Source: Phycisphaerales bacterium
GTDB lineage: Bacteria > Planctomycetota > Phycisphaerae > Phycisphaerales > UBA5793
Assembly: GCA_020852515.1 (NCBI GenBank)
Contig: JADZAS010000015.1
Coordinates: forward strand, 62,001-126,000
Length of the DNA: 64,000 nucleotides
Direction: 5' to 3'
This document shows positions 8,520-17,348 of the stretch, piece by piece; position 1 is the stretch's first letter, and every line of letters begins with the position of its first letter. The position numbers and the translations under genes were made by a program. The notes under the pieces are model-generated. The model was not told where the DNA came from and did no database searches. It saw only the letters and a list, made by a program, of their open reading frames with translations.

Positions 8520-10037
8520 TCATGCCGGGCGCAAACCCCGCTGCAATCCCTCCAGGCGTTCGGCCTGCTGGCGGCGGACCTGGTCGAGCACGAGGCGCGG
8601 GATCTTCCAGCTCGCCTCTTCTTCGGGCGTGTTGCTGCAGTGCTCCTGGATCACGCGGTACATCATCTTGAATGCATCGCGCGGCTGGCGCATCTGATCG
8701 AGCGCATCGACGATGTCCTGGCGCTTCACCGTCTCGTCGAAGAGCGTTGTCAAGCCGATCGGCTCGGCCCCCTCGTCCATGCACGCGTGCAGGCGCGCCG
8801 TGCACAGGTCGTAGAGCATGGCGCCCGACCACGTGAGGCGGTCGATGAGGTTCTGTTTGTCCAGCCGCGCTTCCTGAAAGAAGTTGCTGCTCTGGCGGTG
8901 CAGTTCGTGGCGCAGTTCGATGGGCAGCATCATCTTGAAGGCGATGCCGCTCTGCTGGAGGAACTTGTTGTTGAACAGCGGCCAGACCACGGCCTTCATG
9001 CGCTGCACGTCGCCGCTCACCAGCGTCGGTTCATCCACGCGGTCGATGAGCACGATGAGCCGCTCAAAGCCAAAGGGCTGCACGGCGCGGCGGAGACGGT
9101 CGAGCATGGCGTAGCGCGGATCGTCCAAGTCATCCACCGGCCAGCCGCCCGCGCGGCGCAGGTCCGCAGGCAGCTGCTCGAGCGAAGCGCGGAACGAGTC
9201 GGCCGATCGATCGAGCACGCGCAACTGGCCGGAGAGTTGCCGCGAGAGGCGCGACAGGCGCAGCCGGTCGTAGAGCACCTTGGCGCTGACGCCCAGCGTG
9301 AGCAGCGCCAGCAACCCCAGCCCGATGTGCATGAGCCAGTCAGTCTGCTCCTGATAGTGCTGCCAGGCATAAGCAATGCCGGCCAGGACAAGAAGGATCC
9401 AGAGGATGTTGCGCACCCAGCGCATGACGTTGATCCACGAGCCGCGCCGATCGCGCATCGCCCGGCGCAGCAGCCGGCCTCGGTTGACGGCCTGGTCGGG
9501 CCGGTCGTAGAGCGACTGGAGAATGACCCAGTCATTCTGCGTGTCGCGATCGAGGCGGCGGATTGTCTGCCGCGCATCGGCGCCCAGTTCGACGTGACCT
9601 TCGCCCTTGCGGCCGACGACGGCATCGACGAGATCGGCCACCGCGACGCTGAGCAGGCCGTCGATGTGATCGACCAGCCGCAACTGCTGGAGCGATTCGA
9701 GCGGCGTCTTGCCCCTGACGCGCCGCGCGAAGCGATCAAGCACCGGGTTCCATTCGTCGTAGGCGATGACGAGCGTGCGCCCCTTGCCGCCGGGCTGGGC
9801 GGCGTCGTACTCGTTGATGCGCTCTTCGAGCAGGAGTCGAATGGCGGTCTTGCCGCTGCCCTTTTCGCCGAAGACGACCGACGACGCGGGGCGATTGAGA
9901 TCGCCAAGCACCTTGTAGAAATCAGGATGGGGCGACTGGCCGTGCAGGCGCGCCAGCACCTCATCCTGCCGCGCCTCTTCCGCCATGAACGGATTCTCGC
10001 GGATCGACCAGTGCTTGAGAAAGGTGGAAACGTTCAT
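8520..10037 (-). CDS. P-loop ATPase with internal membrane helices (KAP-like)
   Basis: A 505-residue STAND/KAP-like P-loop protein. Walker A is GEKGSGKT (residues 57-64). The likely Walker B is LIVLIDRVDEP in the second half. Between them lie two hydrophobic segments, NILWILLVLAGIAYAW and HIGLGLLALLTLGVS, so the NTPase is membrane-anchored with the ATP-binding core split by a transmembrane hairpin, the arrangement described for KAP NTPases. The start region SIRENPFMAEEA resembles AAA-type openers. The gene stands alone, divergent from the sugar transferase. Exact family and function are unknown; KAP-type NTPases are sometimes linked to defence or receptor assemblies, but nothing nearby supports that here. 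Confidence 0.6.
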   Translation of the reverse strand: MNVSTFLKHWSIRENPFMAEEARQDEVLARLHGQSPHPDFYKVLGDLNRPASSVVFGEKGSGKTAIRLLLEERINEYDAAQPGGKGRTLVIAYDEWNPVLDRFARRVRGKTPLESLQQLRLVDHIDGLLSVAVADLVDAVVGRKGEGHVELGADARQTIRRLDRDTQNDWVILQSLYDRPDQAVNRGRLLRRAMRDRRGSWINVMRWVRNILWILLVLAGIAYAWQHYQEQTDWLMHIGLGLLALLTLGVSAKVLYDRLRLSRLSRQLSGQLRVLDRSADSFRASLEQLPADLRRAGGWPVDDLDDPRYAMLDRLRRAVQPFGFERLIVLIDRVDEPTLVSGDVQRMKAVVWPLFNNKFLQQSGIAFKMMLPIELRHELHRQSSNFFQEARLDKQNLIDRLTWSGAMLYDLCTARLHACMDEGAEPIGLTTLFDETVKRQDIVDALDQMRQPRDAFKMMYRVIQEHCSNTPEEEASWKIPRLVLDQVRRQQAERLEGLQRGLRPA

Positions 10038-10294
10038 AGGCCCGATATTCGGCTTGAAGCGCGCCTCCCGTGCAGATTCGCCCAGGCAGGCGGCTCAATG
10101 AAGCATATGCGCTGCAACCGCGGTTGAACCGCCGTGCGGCTGCGGGACGAATCGGCCGCGCTGATCCGCTCCGCGCGTTATTGCCCGCGAGCCGGTCGGT
10201 CTGTAGCACCTGTACCGCGCGCCATCGAGACAGCCCGCGCACTTTGCTGCACCCGGTTCGACATCACCGCCACCGTATGGCACGCTTGAGGCGG

Positions 10295-10313
10295 GATTGC
10301 ACGCGGTGCAATC
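10295..10313. promoter_or_regulatory. 19-bp perfect inverted repeat upstream of the sugar transferase
   Basis: GATTGCAC-GCG-GTGCAATC has 8-bp arms and a 3-base centre. It ends 29 bases before the preferred GTG start of the sugar transferase, in the spacer between divergent genes. The form suits an operator for a dimeric repressor or a short hairpin in the 5' leader. If translation began at the ATG at 10277 it would lie inside the coding region. Confidence 0.45.
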
Positions 10314-10342
10314 GGGTGGATGGGACCTGGGAGTGGTGGATC

Positions 10343-11629
10343 GTGACCGGTGCTGAATTGACCAGAGCCGTCCAGTCCTTGCCGCTGGCGATGCGCACAC
10401 GCCGCAACCTCGGCGCTTCGCTGCCGTTCGGCTACTGGAAGCGCCGCCGCATGGCCGTCGCGCTGCTCATGCTCACGCACATTCCCGTGATTGCCTGGGC
10501 GGCGACGCGCGCGCCCGTCGTCTCGGTCGCGCTCAGCGCCGGCTTCTTTGCGTGGATGTGGACGCTGGCGCGCACCCGCGCACTGCGCGGCTGGTCGGTG
10601 CGCCTGCCCGCCGAGGTCATCGCCGATCTGCTGCGCGTGCTGCTGCTCGTGGGCGCCCCGGCCGCGGCTCTGGCGTGGCTCGCGGGCGAGCCCATCTGGC
10701 TGCCCGTGCTTCTGCAGGGCTTCACGTTTGCCGCGCTCGCCGGACAGGCGTTGTTCTTTCGCGGCAAGCCGGCGTCGTGGGTGCGCATCCTCGGCAGCCC
10801 GTCGAACCTCGGCGCCGCCGTGGGCACGTTCGATCAATGCCTCGATCTGCTCGGCCACGCCGGCTGCCGCTTCGCGCCCTTTCGCGCCGACCGGCCCGAG
10901 ATCGACGCCTGGGAGCGGCGCATCCGCGCATGGGTCGAGCGCGGCGAGACCGTGCTCGTCCTCGAAGCGCAACTGCGCGACCTCGCGCTGCGCCTGCGCT
11001 CGTGCGGCGACGTGATCATCGGCGACGACTGCCTGCTGTTCGCCTCAATGGCCCGGCCCGCCGGTCCGGCGATGAACATGATCCTCGACTGGCTCAACCG
11101 CGCCATCGCCTTCGCCGCCACGCTGACTCTCTGGCCGCTGGCGCTGCTCATGGCGGCGCTGATCAAACTCGACGACGGCGGACCGGTCTTCTTCGCACAG
11201 GAGCGCGTCGGCCTCAACGGCGCGATCTTCACCGTCTACAAGTTCCGCACCATGCGCACCGACGCCGACAAGTATGGCCAGAGCCCGCGCGGCGACTTTG
11301 ACCCGCGCGTCACGCGCGTCGGCCGGTGGATGCGCCGCCTCTCGCTCGATGAGTTCCCGCAACTGGTCAACGTGCTGCTGGGGCAGATGCGCCTCGTCGG
11401 CCCGCGCCCCGAGATGCCCTTCATCGTCGAAAAGTACGACCAGCGCCAGCGGCAGCGGCTGCTCGTCAAGCCGGGCGTCACAGGCCTGTGGCAGGTCTCG
11501 CCGCATCGCAACGACCCGATCCACGAACACATCGAATACGACCTCGCCTACATCGCCCACCGCGGCCCGATCATCGACCTCGCCCTGATCATCGCGACAC
11601 TGGGTCTGGCGAATCGCAGCGGAGCGTGA
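10343..11629 (+). CDS. Undecaprenyl-phosphate sugar phosphotransferase (bacterial sugar transferase)
   Basis: A membrane enzyme that moves a sugar-1-phosphate to a polyprenyl phosphate carrier and starts exopolysaccharide or O-antigen repeats. The N-terminal half has about four hydrophobic segments. The C-terminal catalytic domain carries the family signatures [67 protein letters not shown] and EYDLAYI. GTG 10343 has GGGAG 9 bases upstream; ATG 10277 and ATG 10390 are alternatives. No other polysaccharide genes adjoin it. Its last 75 bases recur in diverged form at 13669-13743. Confidence 0.8.
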   Translation: MTGAELTRAVQSLPLAMRTRRNLGASLPFGYWKRRRMAVALLMLTHIPVIAWAATRAPVVSVALSAGFFAWMWTLARTRALRGWSVRLPAEVIADLLRVLLLVGAPAAALAWLAGEPIWLPVLLQGFTFAALAGQALFFRGKPASWVRILGSPSNLGAAVGTFDQCLDLLGHAGCRFAPFRADRPEIDAWERRIRAWVERGETVLVLEAQLRDLALRLRSCGDVIIGDDCLLFASMARPAGPAMNMILDWLNRAIAFAATLTLWPLALLMAALIKLDDGGPVFFAQERVGLNGAIFTVYKFRTMRTDADKYGQSPRGDFDPRVTRVGRWMRRLSLDEFPQLVNVLLGQMRLVGPRPEMPFIVEKYDQRQRQRLLVKPGVTGLWQVSPHRNDPIHEHIEYDLAYIAHRGPIIDLALIIATLGLANRSGA

Positions 11630-11635
11630 AGAGTG

Positions 11636-13606
11636 CTACGGATCGCGCGATGAGATCACCTCGTTGAGAAGCCGCTCGACGGCGTCATAGGGAGTTGGGT
11701 CGAAGAACGGAGACCGCTTCTGTTCAAGCGAGCGCGCCATCCTGACAAAGTCGAGTGAAGACCGCTGAAGATGATCCTGCATCAGCGGATCGGCCCCGAA
11801 GGCGAGCAGGCGGCCGACCGCCCGCTCGCTGACGCTGAGAGATTCCACCATTAGAATGGTCGCTCCGCTCTCGGTTTGGTGGTCGAGGTTGAGACCCGCG
11901 CTCAGGAGCAGTTTGACGAGATCGTCAGTCGCTGCATCCCAATCGACAGCAAACAGCAGACTTCGCCCCTGCTCGTCCGTGACCAGCGGATCGGCGCCGG
12001 ATCGCAGCAGCAGACGGACGACCGGATCATTGGAACAGCTGACTGCCGCCCAGAGCGGGGTGGGCCCATGCACGCTCTCCAACGCGCAGTTCGCATCGGC
12101 GCCGTATTCGAGCAGAAGTTGCACGATGTCCGCGCCGGTTCGAGCAGCAGCGTCCCAGAGTGCCGACTGGTCCATGGATTCGAGACGGGTTCCGTTTTCG
12201 AGCAGCAACTGCGCCGCTTCACGCTGGTGGCAACTGACGGCCATGAGCAACGCGGGTTGCAGGAGAGACTGCGCGTCTTCCAAACCAGAATTCGCTATGC
12301 GGGAAAGAAGATACTGGAGATTATCCAACCTCCCGCTGGCAGCGGCGCTCTGGAGGGCTCTTGCGAACGCCACGCTGCTGGTTGGATCCTGGTCCATCTC
12401 AACCAGGAACGCGAGTATTTCCGTCGAGCCGTAGTCTGCGGCGTCGAGAATCGCCTTGTTGCGATTGAGAATCGCTGCGCGCTGAAGCATGAACTGCACC
12501 GTTTCGAGTGAGCCGTGACGAACTGCGACGTCGAGAGCGGAGTTGTTGCCATCCCCCGCATTGATATTCGCGCCTGCTGCGAGCAGTACCTCCATGACCT
12601 CGCGTTCATCGTGTGCTGCCGCCCACATGAGCGGCGTCGAGTCTTCAGGCCATGGAACCTGAACGATTGAGTCGGGCGTCCGACAGTCGGGCGAAATGCC
12701 CGCCGCAAGCAGCTGTTGCACACATTGGACATCGCCCCTTCCCGCTGCGACGAAGATGGGATCCAGCCGCACCGCGCGGATGGAGGTGAGGATCGCCAGT
12801 GCCACCAGCACAAGACACGAGATGGCAATGAGCCCTATTACGGCTCTCAGGTGCGTGCGCGAGGGCCACGGCCAGCGCTCCCGCTGATCCCACCCGCATT
12901 CCGGACAACGATCTGAGACCGCCCCGCGCATCAGATAGCTGCATGAGATGCACGCCTCTCCTCGTCGCCGCAGGCCGCGCCGGATGACCATCGGAAGCGA
13001 AAGCACGATCATCAGCCCCAGCCACACGCCTGCATGCACCAGCGAATCGATGAGCAAACCGACAGGCACCAGCCGCAACGGCATGGCCGAGCGCGTGAGA
13101 AGCGTTGCGTGCTCCCGGGTGGGTTGCCAAACCACTCCGGCGGCGCCGGGCGGCGGGTCATGGATCCACGGCAGCCGCACAGGCTCCACAATGATGCCCG
13201 CGTCAATGGCATCATCGGCCGAGACAAACGGATTGGCAGGATCCGGCCAGGAGACACGCAGCGCCGGCGCCGGCCATCCATGCCCAAAATCGCACGACCG
13301 GTCAATGCTCGGACTGATCACCGGGCACCACCACGGCGTCTCTTCCACCACCGACGAGAGAATCTCATTACGACCAGACGGCCGGCTGCGATGCAGCGCG
13401 ACGGAGGCAAGCCCGCGGAACTCGGCGACGTTCCAGCGCTGCCATGAATACCGATGCGAACTCGACCACCCTAGTGGATTCCACCGAGCCAGACTCGGCT
13501 TGTCAAGAATGGCGTCCCCGGCAGCGACGCCGATGGATGAGAGTGCGCCCAGCACCAGGAGCAGGGCGGAAAGAAAAGCCAGGCGAGACGGAAGAAATCC
13601 GGGCAT
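11636..13606 (-). CDS. Membrane protein with zinc ribbon and ankyrin repeats
   Basis: A 656-residue protein. ATG 13606 has GGAG 5 bases upstream and begins a signal-anchor segment (FLSALLLVLGALSSIGVAA). An extracytoplasmic stretch follows, then a membrane segment (VGLLIDSLVHAGVWLGLMIVL shortened), a cytoplasmic zinc ribbon CISCSYLMRG...CPECG (about residues 225-250), another helix (VIGLIAISCLVLVALAIL), and about ten ankyrin repeats from residue 290 to the end, for example STPLMWAAAHDEREVMEVLL and NSALDVAVRHGSLETVQFML. It probably acts as a protein-interaction scaffold; partners are unknown. It ends 6 bases from the convergent sugar transferase, and a copy of that gene's 3' end lies just beyond its start. 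Confidence 0.7.
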   Translation of the reverse strand: MPGFLPSRLAFLSALLLVLGALSSIGVAAGDAILDKPSLARWNPLGWSSSHRYSWQRWNVAEFRGLASVALHRSRPSGRNEILSSVVEETPWWCPVISPSIDRSCDFGHGWPAPALRVSWPDPANPFVSADDAIDAGIIVEPVRLPWIHDPPPGAAGVVWQPTREHATLLTRSAMPLRLVPVGLLIDSLVHAGVWLGLMIVLSLPMVIRRGLRRRGEACISCSYLMRGAVSDRCPECGWDQRERWPWPSRTHLRAVIGLIAISCLVLVALAILTSIRAVRLDPIFVAAGRGDVQCVQQLLAAGISPDCRTPDSIVQVPWPEDSTPLMWAAAHDEREVMEVLLAAGANINAGDGNNSALDVAVRHGSLETVQFMLQRAAILNRNKAILDAADYGSTEILAFLVEMDQDPTSSVAFARALQSAAASGRLDNLQYLLSRIANSGLEDAQSLLQPALLMAVSCHQREAAQLLLENGTRLESMDQSALWDAAARTGADIVQLLLEYGADANCALESVHGPTPLWAAVSCSNDPVVRLLLRSGADPLVTDEQGRSLLFAVDWDAATDDLVKLLLSAGLNLDHQTESGATILMVESLSVSERAVGRLLAFGADPLMQDHLQRSSLDFVRMARSLEQKRSPFFDPTPYDAVERLLNEVISSRDP

Positions 13607-13668
13607 GCGTCTCCGTGGGTTCAGACGTTCGATCATACCGGCAGTTCCACGAGCAGCGGGTTCAAGCC

Positions 13669-13743
13669 GCCCACCGCGGCCCGGTGCTCGACCTCGCACT
13701 GATCATCACGACCCTCGGGCTGGCGAATCGCAGCGGGGCGTGA
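13669..13743 (+). pseudogene. Remnant of a sugar transferase 3' end
   Basis: These 75 bases align without gaps to 11555-11629, the end of the intact sugar transferase, including its stop codon. About nine bases differ. The encoded tail AHRGPVLDLALIITTLGLA matches [19 protein letters not shown] with only three conservative changes, so it looks like the end of a formerly functional paralogue or allele, not a fresh copy. The rest of that gene is absent; the ankyrin gene and its promoter region lie between the copies. Confidence 0.7.
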
Positions 13744-13781
13744 GCAGTTCGGGCTTGCTAGCATGTCGCCCGAGGCTCAGC

Positions 13782-14279
13782 ATGCGCATACGAGACCTGA
13801 TCAGCATTCTGCTTGTGGTGGTGGTGCTCTTGGCCATGGCATGGCTCGACAACTCAAATCACCTTTACTATCCGGGTGGCCGGGGAATGGTGTCGGTGAG
13901 TTCGTGCTTCGGCTATGTCGCCGGCGGACTCATTATCATCGCAGCAATGTGCACGGTGTTGGGAGTCGGTCCGGGCGGCATTCCGAAATTGACGCTTCAC
14001 TGTGTTTTCGGATCAATTCTGGGTGTGGTCGTCGTTGGTGTAAGCTCTGGGTGGCTTTCGTCGTGGCAGTACATGGCCAAGAACCCGGGCGAGCAAATCT
14101 ACATCGACTGGTTCAGCGACGTGGCCGGCCTGCTCACATTTTGTCTCATCTTCGGTGGCACCCTGTACCTGCCGTATCTGAGTCGGAGTCAGGTGGGAGA
14201 AACTCGCTGCCGCAAGTGCAACCACGTATTGCGCGGCCTTAAGGAGCCGCGCTGCCCGGAATGCGGCGAGGCGATCTGA
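13782..14279 (+). CDS. Small membrane protein with C-terminal zinc ribbon
   Basis: A 165-residue protein with four hydrophobic segments (about residues 5-20, 40-62, 70-90 and 110-130), ending in the zinc-ribbon module CRKCNHVLRGLKEPRCPECG. The same CxxC...RCPECG module occurs inside the ankyrin protein encoded just upstream on the other strand, so the two may be linked in origin. I do not recognise the family, and the function is unknown. No clear ribosome binding site is seen before ATG 13782. It follows the sugar transferase remnant by 38 bases. Confidence 0.6.
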   Translation: MRIRDLISILLVVVVLLAMAWLDNSNHLYYPGGRGMVSVSSCFGYVAGGLIIIAAMCTVLGVGPGGIPKLTLHCVFGSILGVVVVGVSSGWLSSWQYMAKNPGEQIYIDWFSDVAGLLTFCLIFGGTLYLPYLSRSQVGETRCRKCNHVLRGLKEPRCPECGEAI

Positions 14280-14351
14280 CGCAGGCGGCCGCCGCTGGAT
14301 GGCCCACGACAGACCCAGCCCGCCCGGCGACAGTGTGATATATTGTCTCCA

Positions 14352-15554
14352 ATGACGGAATCCGATGATCATCACGCCGGCATCCGCGCCATGCTGCGCC
14401 TGAGCATGACGCCGGGAATCGGGCCGATTCTCATTGCGCGGCTGCGCGAGCGCTTCGGCTCGGCGCAGGCCATCCTGGAAGCCCCGCTCACCCACCTCCA
14501 GCAGGTGCAGGGCATCAGTGCCGAGAAGGCCAGAGCGATTCAGCGCGGCGTGGATGAGGGCGAAATCGACGTCGAGCTGGCCGAGGCCGAGGCGCGCGGG
14601 GTCGCGGCAGTGAGCATTGACGATGCGGCCTACCCGCCGCTGCTCAAGCAGATTCCCGACCCGCCGCCGGTGATCTATGTACGCGGCTCGATCGCGCCGA
14701 CCGACGTGTACTCCATCGCGATCGTCGGCACGCGCAACTGTTCGGCCTACGGGCGCGATCAGGCCGGGCGACTGGCGTCAGCGCTGGCGACGCGCGGCCT
14801 CGCGATCATCTCCGGCGGTGCGCGCGGCATCGACACCGAAGCCCACCGTGGCGCGATGCGCGGCGGCGGGCGCACGCTCATCGTCATGGGTTGCGGCTTG
14901 TCTCACCATTACCCGCCCGAGAACGAGTCGCTGTTTGAGTCGGTCGTCGCCGAGGGCCGCGGTGCGCTCATCAGCGAGTTTCCCATGCGCCTGGGCCCGA
15001 GCAAGGAGAACTTCCCGCGCCGCAACCGCATCATCTCGGGCTTGTCTCTGGGCACGCTGGTCATCGAAGCGGGCGAGCGCAGCGGCGCTCTCATCACGGC
15101 GCGTCTCGCCTGCGAGGAGCATCATCGCGAAGTGTTCGCCATACCCGGCAACGTCGATTCGCCGCGCGCTTCGGGCTGCCACAAGATAATCCGCGAAGGC
15201 TGGGCGAAACTCGTTACCGGCGCTGCGGACATTCTCGAATCGCTCGAGGGCAGCGAGCACCTCGTGGCCGGAGCGATGCAGCAGGCGGGGATCGATAATC
15301 GCGATTCTCTCTTCGCCACGCCGGCTGATTCCCATGCGCCGACCAAGGTGAAATCAACCCCGATCGGCGAACTCAACCTCACGCCGAGTCAGCAGAAGAT
15401 ACTCGCGGCGCTCGACGGCCAGCCCGTGGAACTCGATGAACTCTCCGCGCGCACAGGCCTCGCGATCCACGCCCTGCAGGCGGACCTGACGATGCTGCAG
15501 ATCCGCGGCCTGGTGGCCAGGGCGGGACTGAGCGCTGTCGAACGGCGGCGGTAG
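14352..15554 (+). CDS. dprA: DNA-processing protein DprA (Smf)
   Basis: DprA binds incoming single-stranded DNA and loads RecA during natural transformation. This 400-residue protein has an N-terminal helix-hairpin-helix/SAM-like region (LRLSMTPGIGPILIARLRER), the Rossmann-type core with IAIVGTRNCSAYGRD, IISGGARGIDTEAHRGAM, FPRRNRIISGLS and VIEAGERSGALITA, and a C-terminal winged-helix DprA domain (LTPSQQKILAALDGQPVELD). ATG 14352 lies a few bases after TATATT (14339-14344), so the leader would be very short if that is the -10 box. Prepilin genes occur at the left edge, but no com operon is present. Confidence 0.9.
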   Translation: MTESDDHHAGIRAMLRLSMTPGIGPILIARLRERFGSAQAILEAPLTHLQQVQGISAEKARAIQRGVDEGEIDVELAEAEARGVAAVSIDDAAYPPLLKQIPDPPPVIYVRGSIAPTDVYSIAIVGTRNCSAYGRDQAGRLASALATRGLAIISGGARGIDTEAHRGAMRGGGRTLIVMGCGLSHHYPPENESLFESVVAEGRGALISEFPMRLGPSKENFPRRNRIISGLSLGTLVIEAGERSGALITARLACEEHHREVFAIPGNVDSPRASGCHKIIREGWAKLVTGAADILESLEGSEHLVAGAMQQAGIDNRDSLFATPADSHAPTKVKSTPIGELNLTPSQQKILAALDGQPVELDELSARTGLAIHALQADLTMLQIRGLVARAGLSAVERRR

Positions 15555-15581
15555 ACCTCGCGCGCCTGCTCGCCATCCACG

Positions 15582-17249
15582 CTATTCGAGCAGCGAGCGC
15601 CCCGTCATCGCGGCGGGAACATCGATGCCGGTCATGTCAAAAGCCGTGGGCATGACATCGGCGAGTCGTCCGCCGGTGCGCAGAACGCGCCCCTTGAATC
15701 CCTCGCCGACGATGATGAGCGGCACGTCGTACATCGTGTGCGCCGTGTGCGGCCCCATGGTGGCGGGGTCGAACATCTGCTCGGCGTTGCCGTGGTCGGC
15801 CGTGACGATGAGCGAACCGCCACGCCGCAGCGCCGCGTCGACGATCGCGCCGACGCAGGCGTCGACGGTCTCGACGGCCCTGATAGCCGCGTCGAGTTTG
15901 CCCGTGTGGCCCACCATGTCGGCGTTGGCGAAGTTGACGATGAGAAAATCCTCGCAGTCTTCCGCCGCCAGCCGCGCCAGCACCGCGTCGCGCACGCCCG
16001 CGGCGCTCATCTCCGGCTGCTGGTCATAGGTCGAGACTCTCGGGCTCTGGATGATCTGCCGATGCTCGCCTTCGAAGGGCTCATCGCGATAGTCGTTGAA
16101 GAAGAACGTCACGTGCGCGTACTTCTCCGTCTCAGCGCAGCGGAACTGGGTGAGGCCGAGGCGCGAGAGGTATTCGCCGACGATGTCGTGCAGCCGCGGC
16201 GGCTTGGGATAAGCCACCTTCACCCACTGGTTGAGTTCCTTTTCGTATTCGCACATGGTGATGACGTGCACGTTGCGCTGGTCATCGCTGTCGCCGGTGC
16301 GATTGAAGCCGCACTGCCCGGTGTCGGGTGAGGGCCTGACATGGCCATGGAATTCGGGCATGGCCAGGGCGCGGACGAGTTGGCGCGGCCGGTCGCCGCG
16401 GTAGTTGTAGAAGATGACGATGTCGCCGGGATCGATGCGGCCGGACATGGCGTCTTCGTCGCTCGCGCCGACCATGGTGGGCGTAACAAACTCGTCGCCG
16501 CGCATCTGCTCGTCGGGTGGATGGTCGTAGTGCTCCTGGACAGCGTCGCTGGCTCGCTTGGCGCGAGGCGGCGCGGGACCCGTCGAGTCGGCGCTCCACG
16601 TCAGGCAGTCCCATGCGCGGCGGATGCGCTCCCAGCGGTTGTCGCGGTCCATCGCCCAGTAGCGCCCCATCACCGACGCGACGCGCCCCACGCCGATCTC
16701 CGCGAGCCGGCCTTCCACCTGCTCGACGAAATGCACGCCGGTGAACGGCCCGGTGTCGCGCCCGTCGGTGAACAGGTGCACGCAGACCGACTCGGGCCGC
16801 AGGCCTTCGCGGCGACAGAGTTCGAACAGCGCATAGAGGTGCTCGAGGCGGCCGTGCACGCCGGCGTCCGAGCAGATGCCCAGCAGGTGCAGGTGATGCC
16901 GGCCGGACTGCCTGATGCGCTCCGTCGCGTGAAGGAAGACTTCGTTGGTGAAGAACGACTCGTCACGGATCGCCTGGCTGATGCGGACGGAATCCTGGTT
17001 GACAATGCGCCCGGCGCCGAGGTTCTGGTGGCCCACTTCGCTGTTGCCGGTCGTGCCCTCGGGCACGCCGACGTCTTCGCCGCTCGTGTGGATGAGCGTT
17101 GTCGGGTATTCGGCCATGAGCCGTTCGGCCACGGGGGTGCGCGCCAGGCGCACGGCATTGAACGAGTCGTGCTCGCGGTTGGGGTTCTCGCCCCAGCCGT
17201 CGCGAATGAGAAGAACCAACGGCGTATTGACGGGCTGGAGGCTTGTCAT
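15582..17249 (-). CDS. gpmI: 2,3-bisphosphoglycerate-independent phosphoglycerate mutase
   Basis: It interconverts 3- and 2-phosphoglycerate in glycolysis using two Mn ions and a phosphoserine. The 555 residues compare with about 510-550 in the family. Metal and catalytic motifs are present: RDGWG (Asp17), TGNSEVGHQNLGAGR (catalytic Ser70), SDAGVHG, FTDGRD, GRYWAMDRDNRWER, FYNYRGDR, NFANADMVGHTG and TADHGNAEQM. LIRDGWG departs slightly from the usual LDGWG. ATG 17249 gives the normal N-terminus; an extension to 17354 is Arg/His-rich and unlikely. The transporter gene diverges from it with a 99-base gap. Confidence 0.93.
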   Translation of the reverse strand: MTSLQPVNTPLVLLIRDGWGENPNREHDSFNAVRLARTPVAERLMAEYPTTLIHTSGEDVGVPEGTTGNSEVGHQNLGAGRIVNQDSVRISQAIRDESFFTNEVFLHATERIRQSGRHHLHLLGICSDAGVHGRLEHLYALFELCRREGLRPESVCVHLFTDGRDTGPFTGVHFVEQVEGRLAEIGVGRVASVMGRYWAMDRDNRWERIRRAWDCLTWSADSTGPAPPRAKRASDAVQEHYDHPPDEQMRGDEFVTPTMVGASDEDAMSGRIDPGDIVIFYNYRGDRPRQLVRALAMPEFHGHVRPSPDTGQCGFNRTGDSDDQRNVHVITMCEYEKELNQWVKVAYPKPPRLHDIVGEYLSRLGLTQFRCAETEKYAHVTFFFNDYRDEPFEGEHRQIIQSPRVSTYDQQPEMSAAGVRDAVLARLAAEDCEDFLIVNFANADMVGHTGKLDAAIRAVETVDACVGAIVDAALRRGGSLIVTADHGNAEQMFDPATMGPHTAHTMYDVPLIIVGEGFKGRVLRTGGRLADVMPTAFDMTGIDVPAAMTGRSLLE

Positions 17250-17348
17250 GATGAGAAAGGATATCGCGCCACGGCTCGGATGACGTCGGGCCGCGGCATG
17301 AGGCTTCCCGCAGCGCGCGATCCACGGGCGCGATCTAGACTTGGTCCT

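Noticed and set aside
10070-10342. Extension of the sugar transferase to 10070
   Set aside because: Composition is Arg/Cys-rich, no ribosome binding site is seen, and a perfect palindrome lies within it.
13444-13668. Plus-strand frame leading into the sugar transferase remnant
   Set aside because: The upstream 75 codons are antisense to the ankyrin gene; only the last 75 bases are homologous.
16341-17348. Long in-frame extension of the RND transporter to 1226 residues
   Set aside because: It is the complement of gpmI, with His/Ala-rich content; a clear transporter N-terminus begins at 17349.
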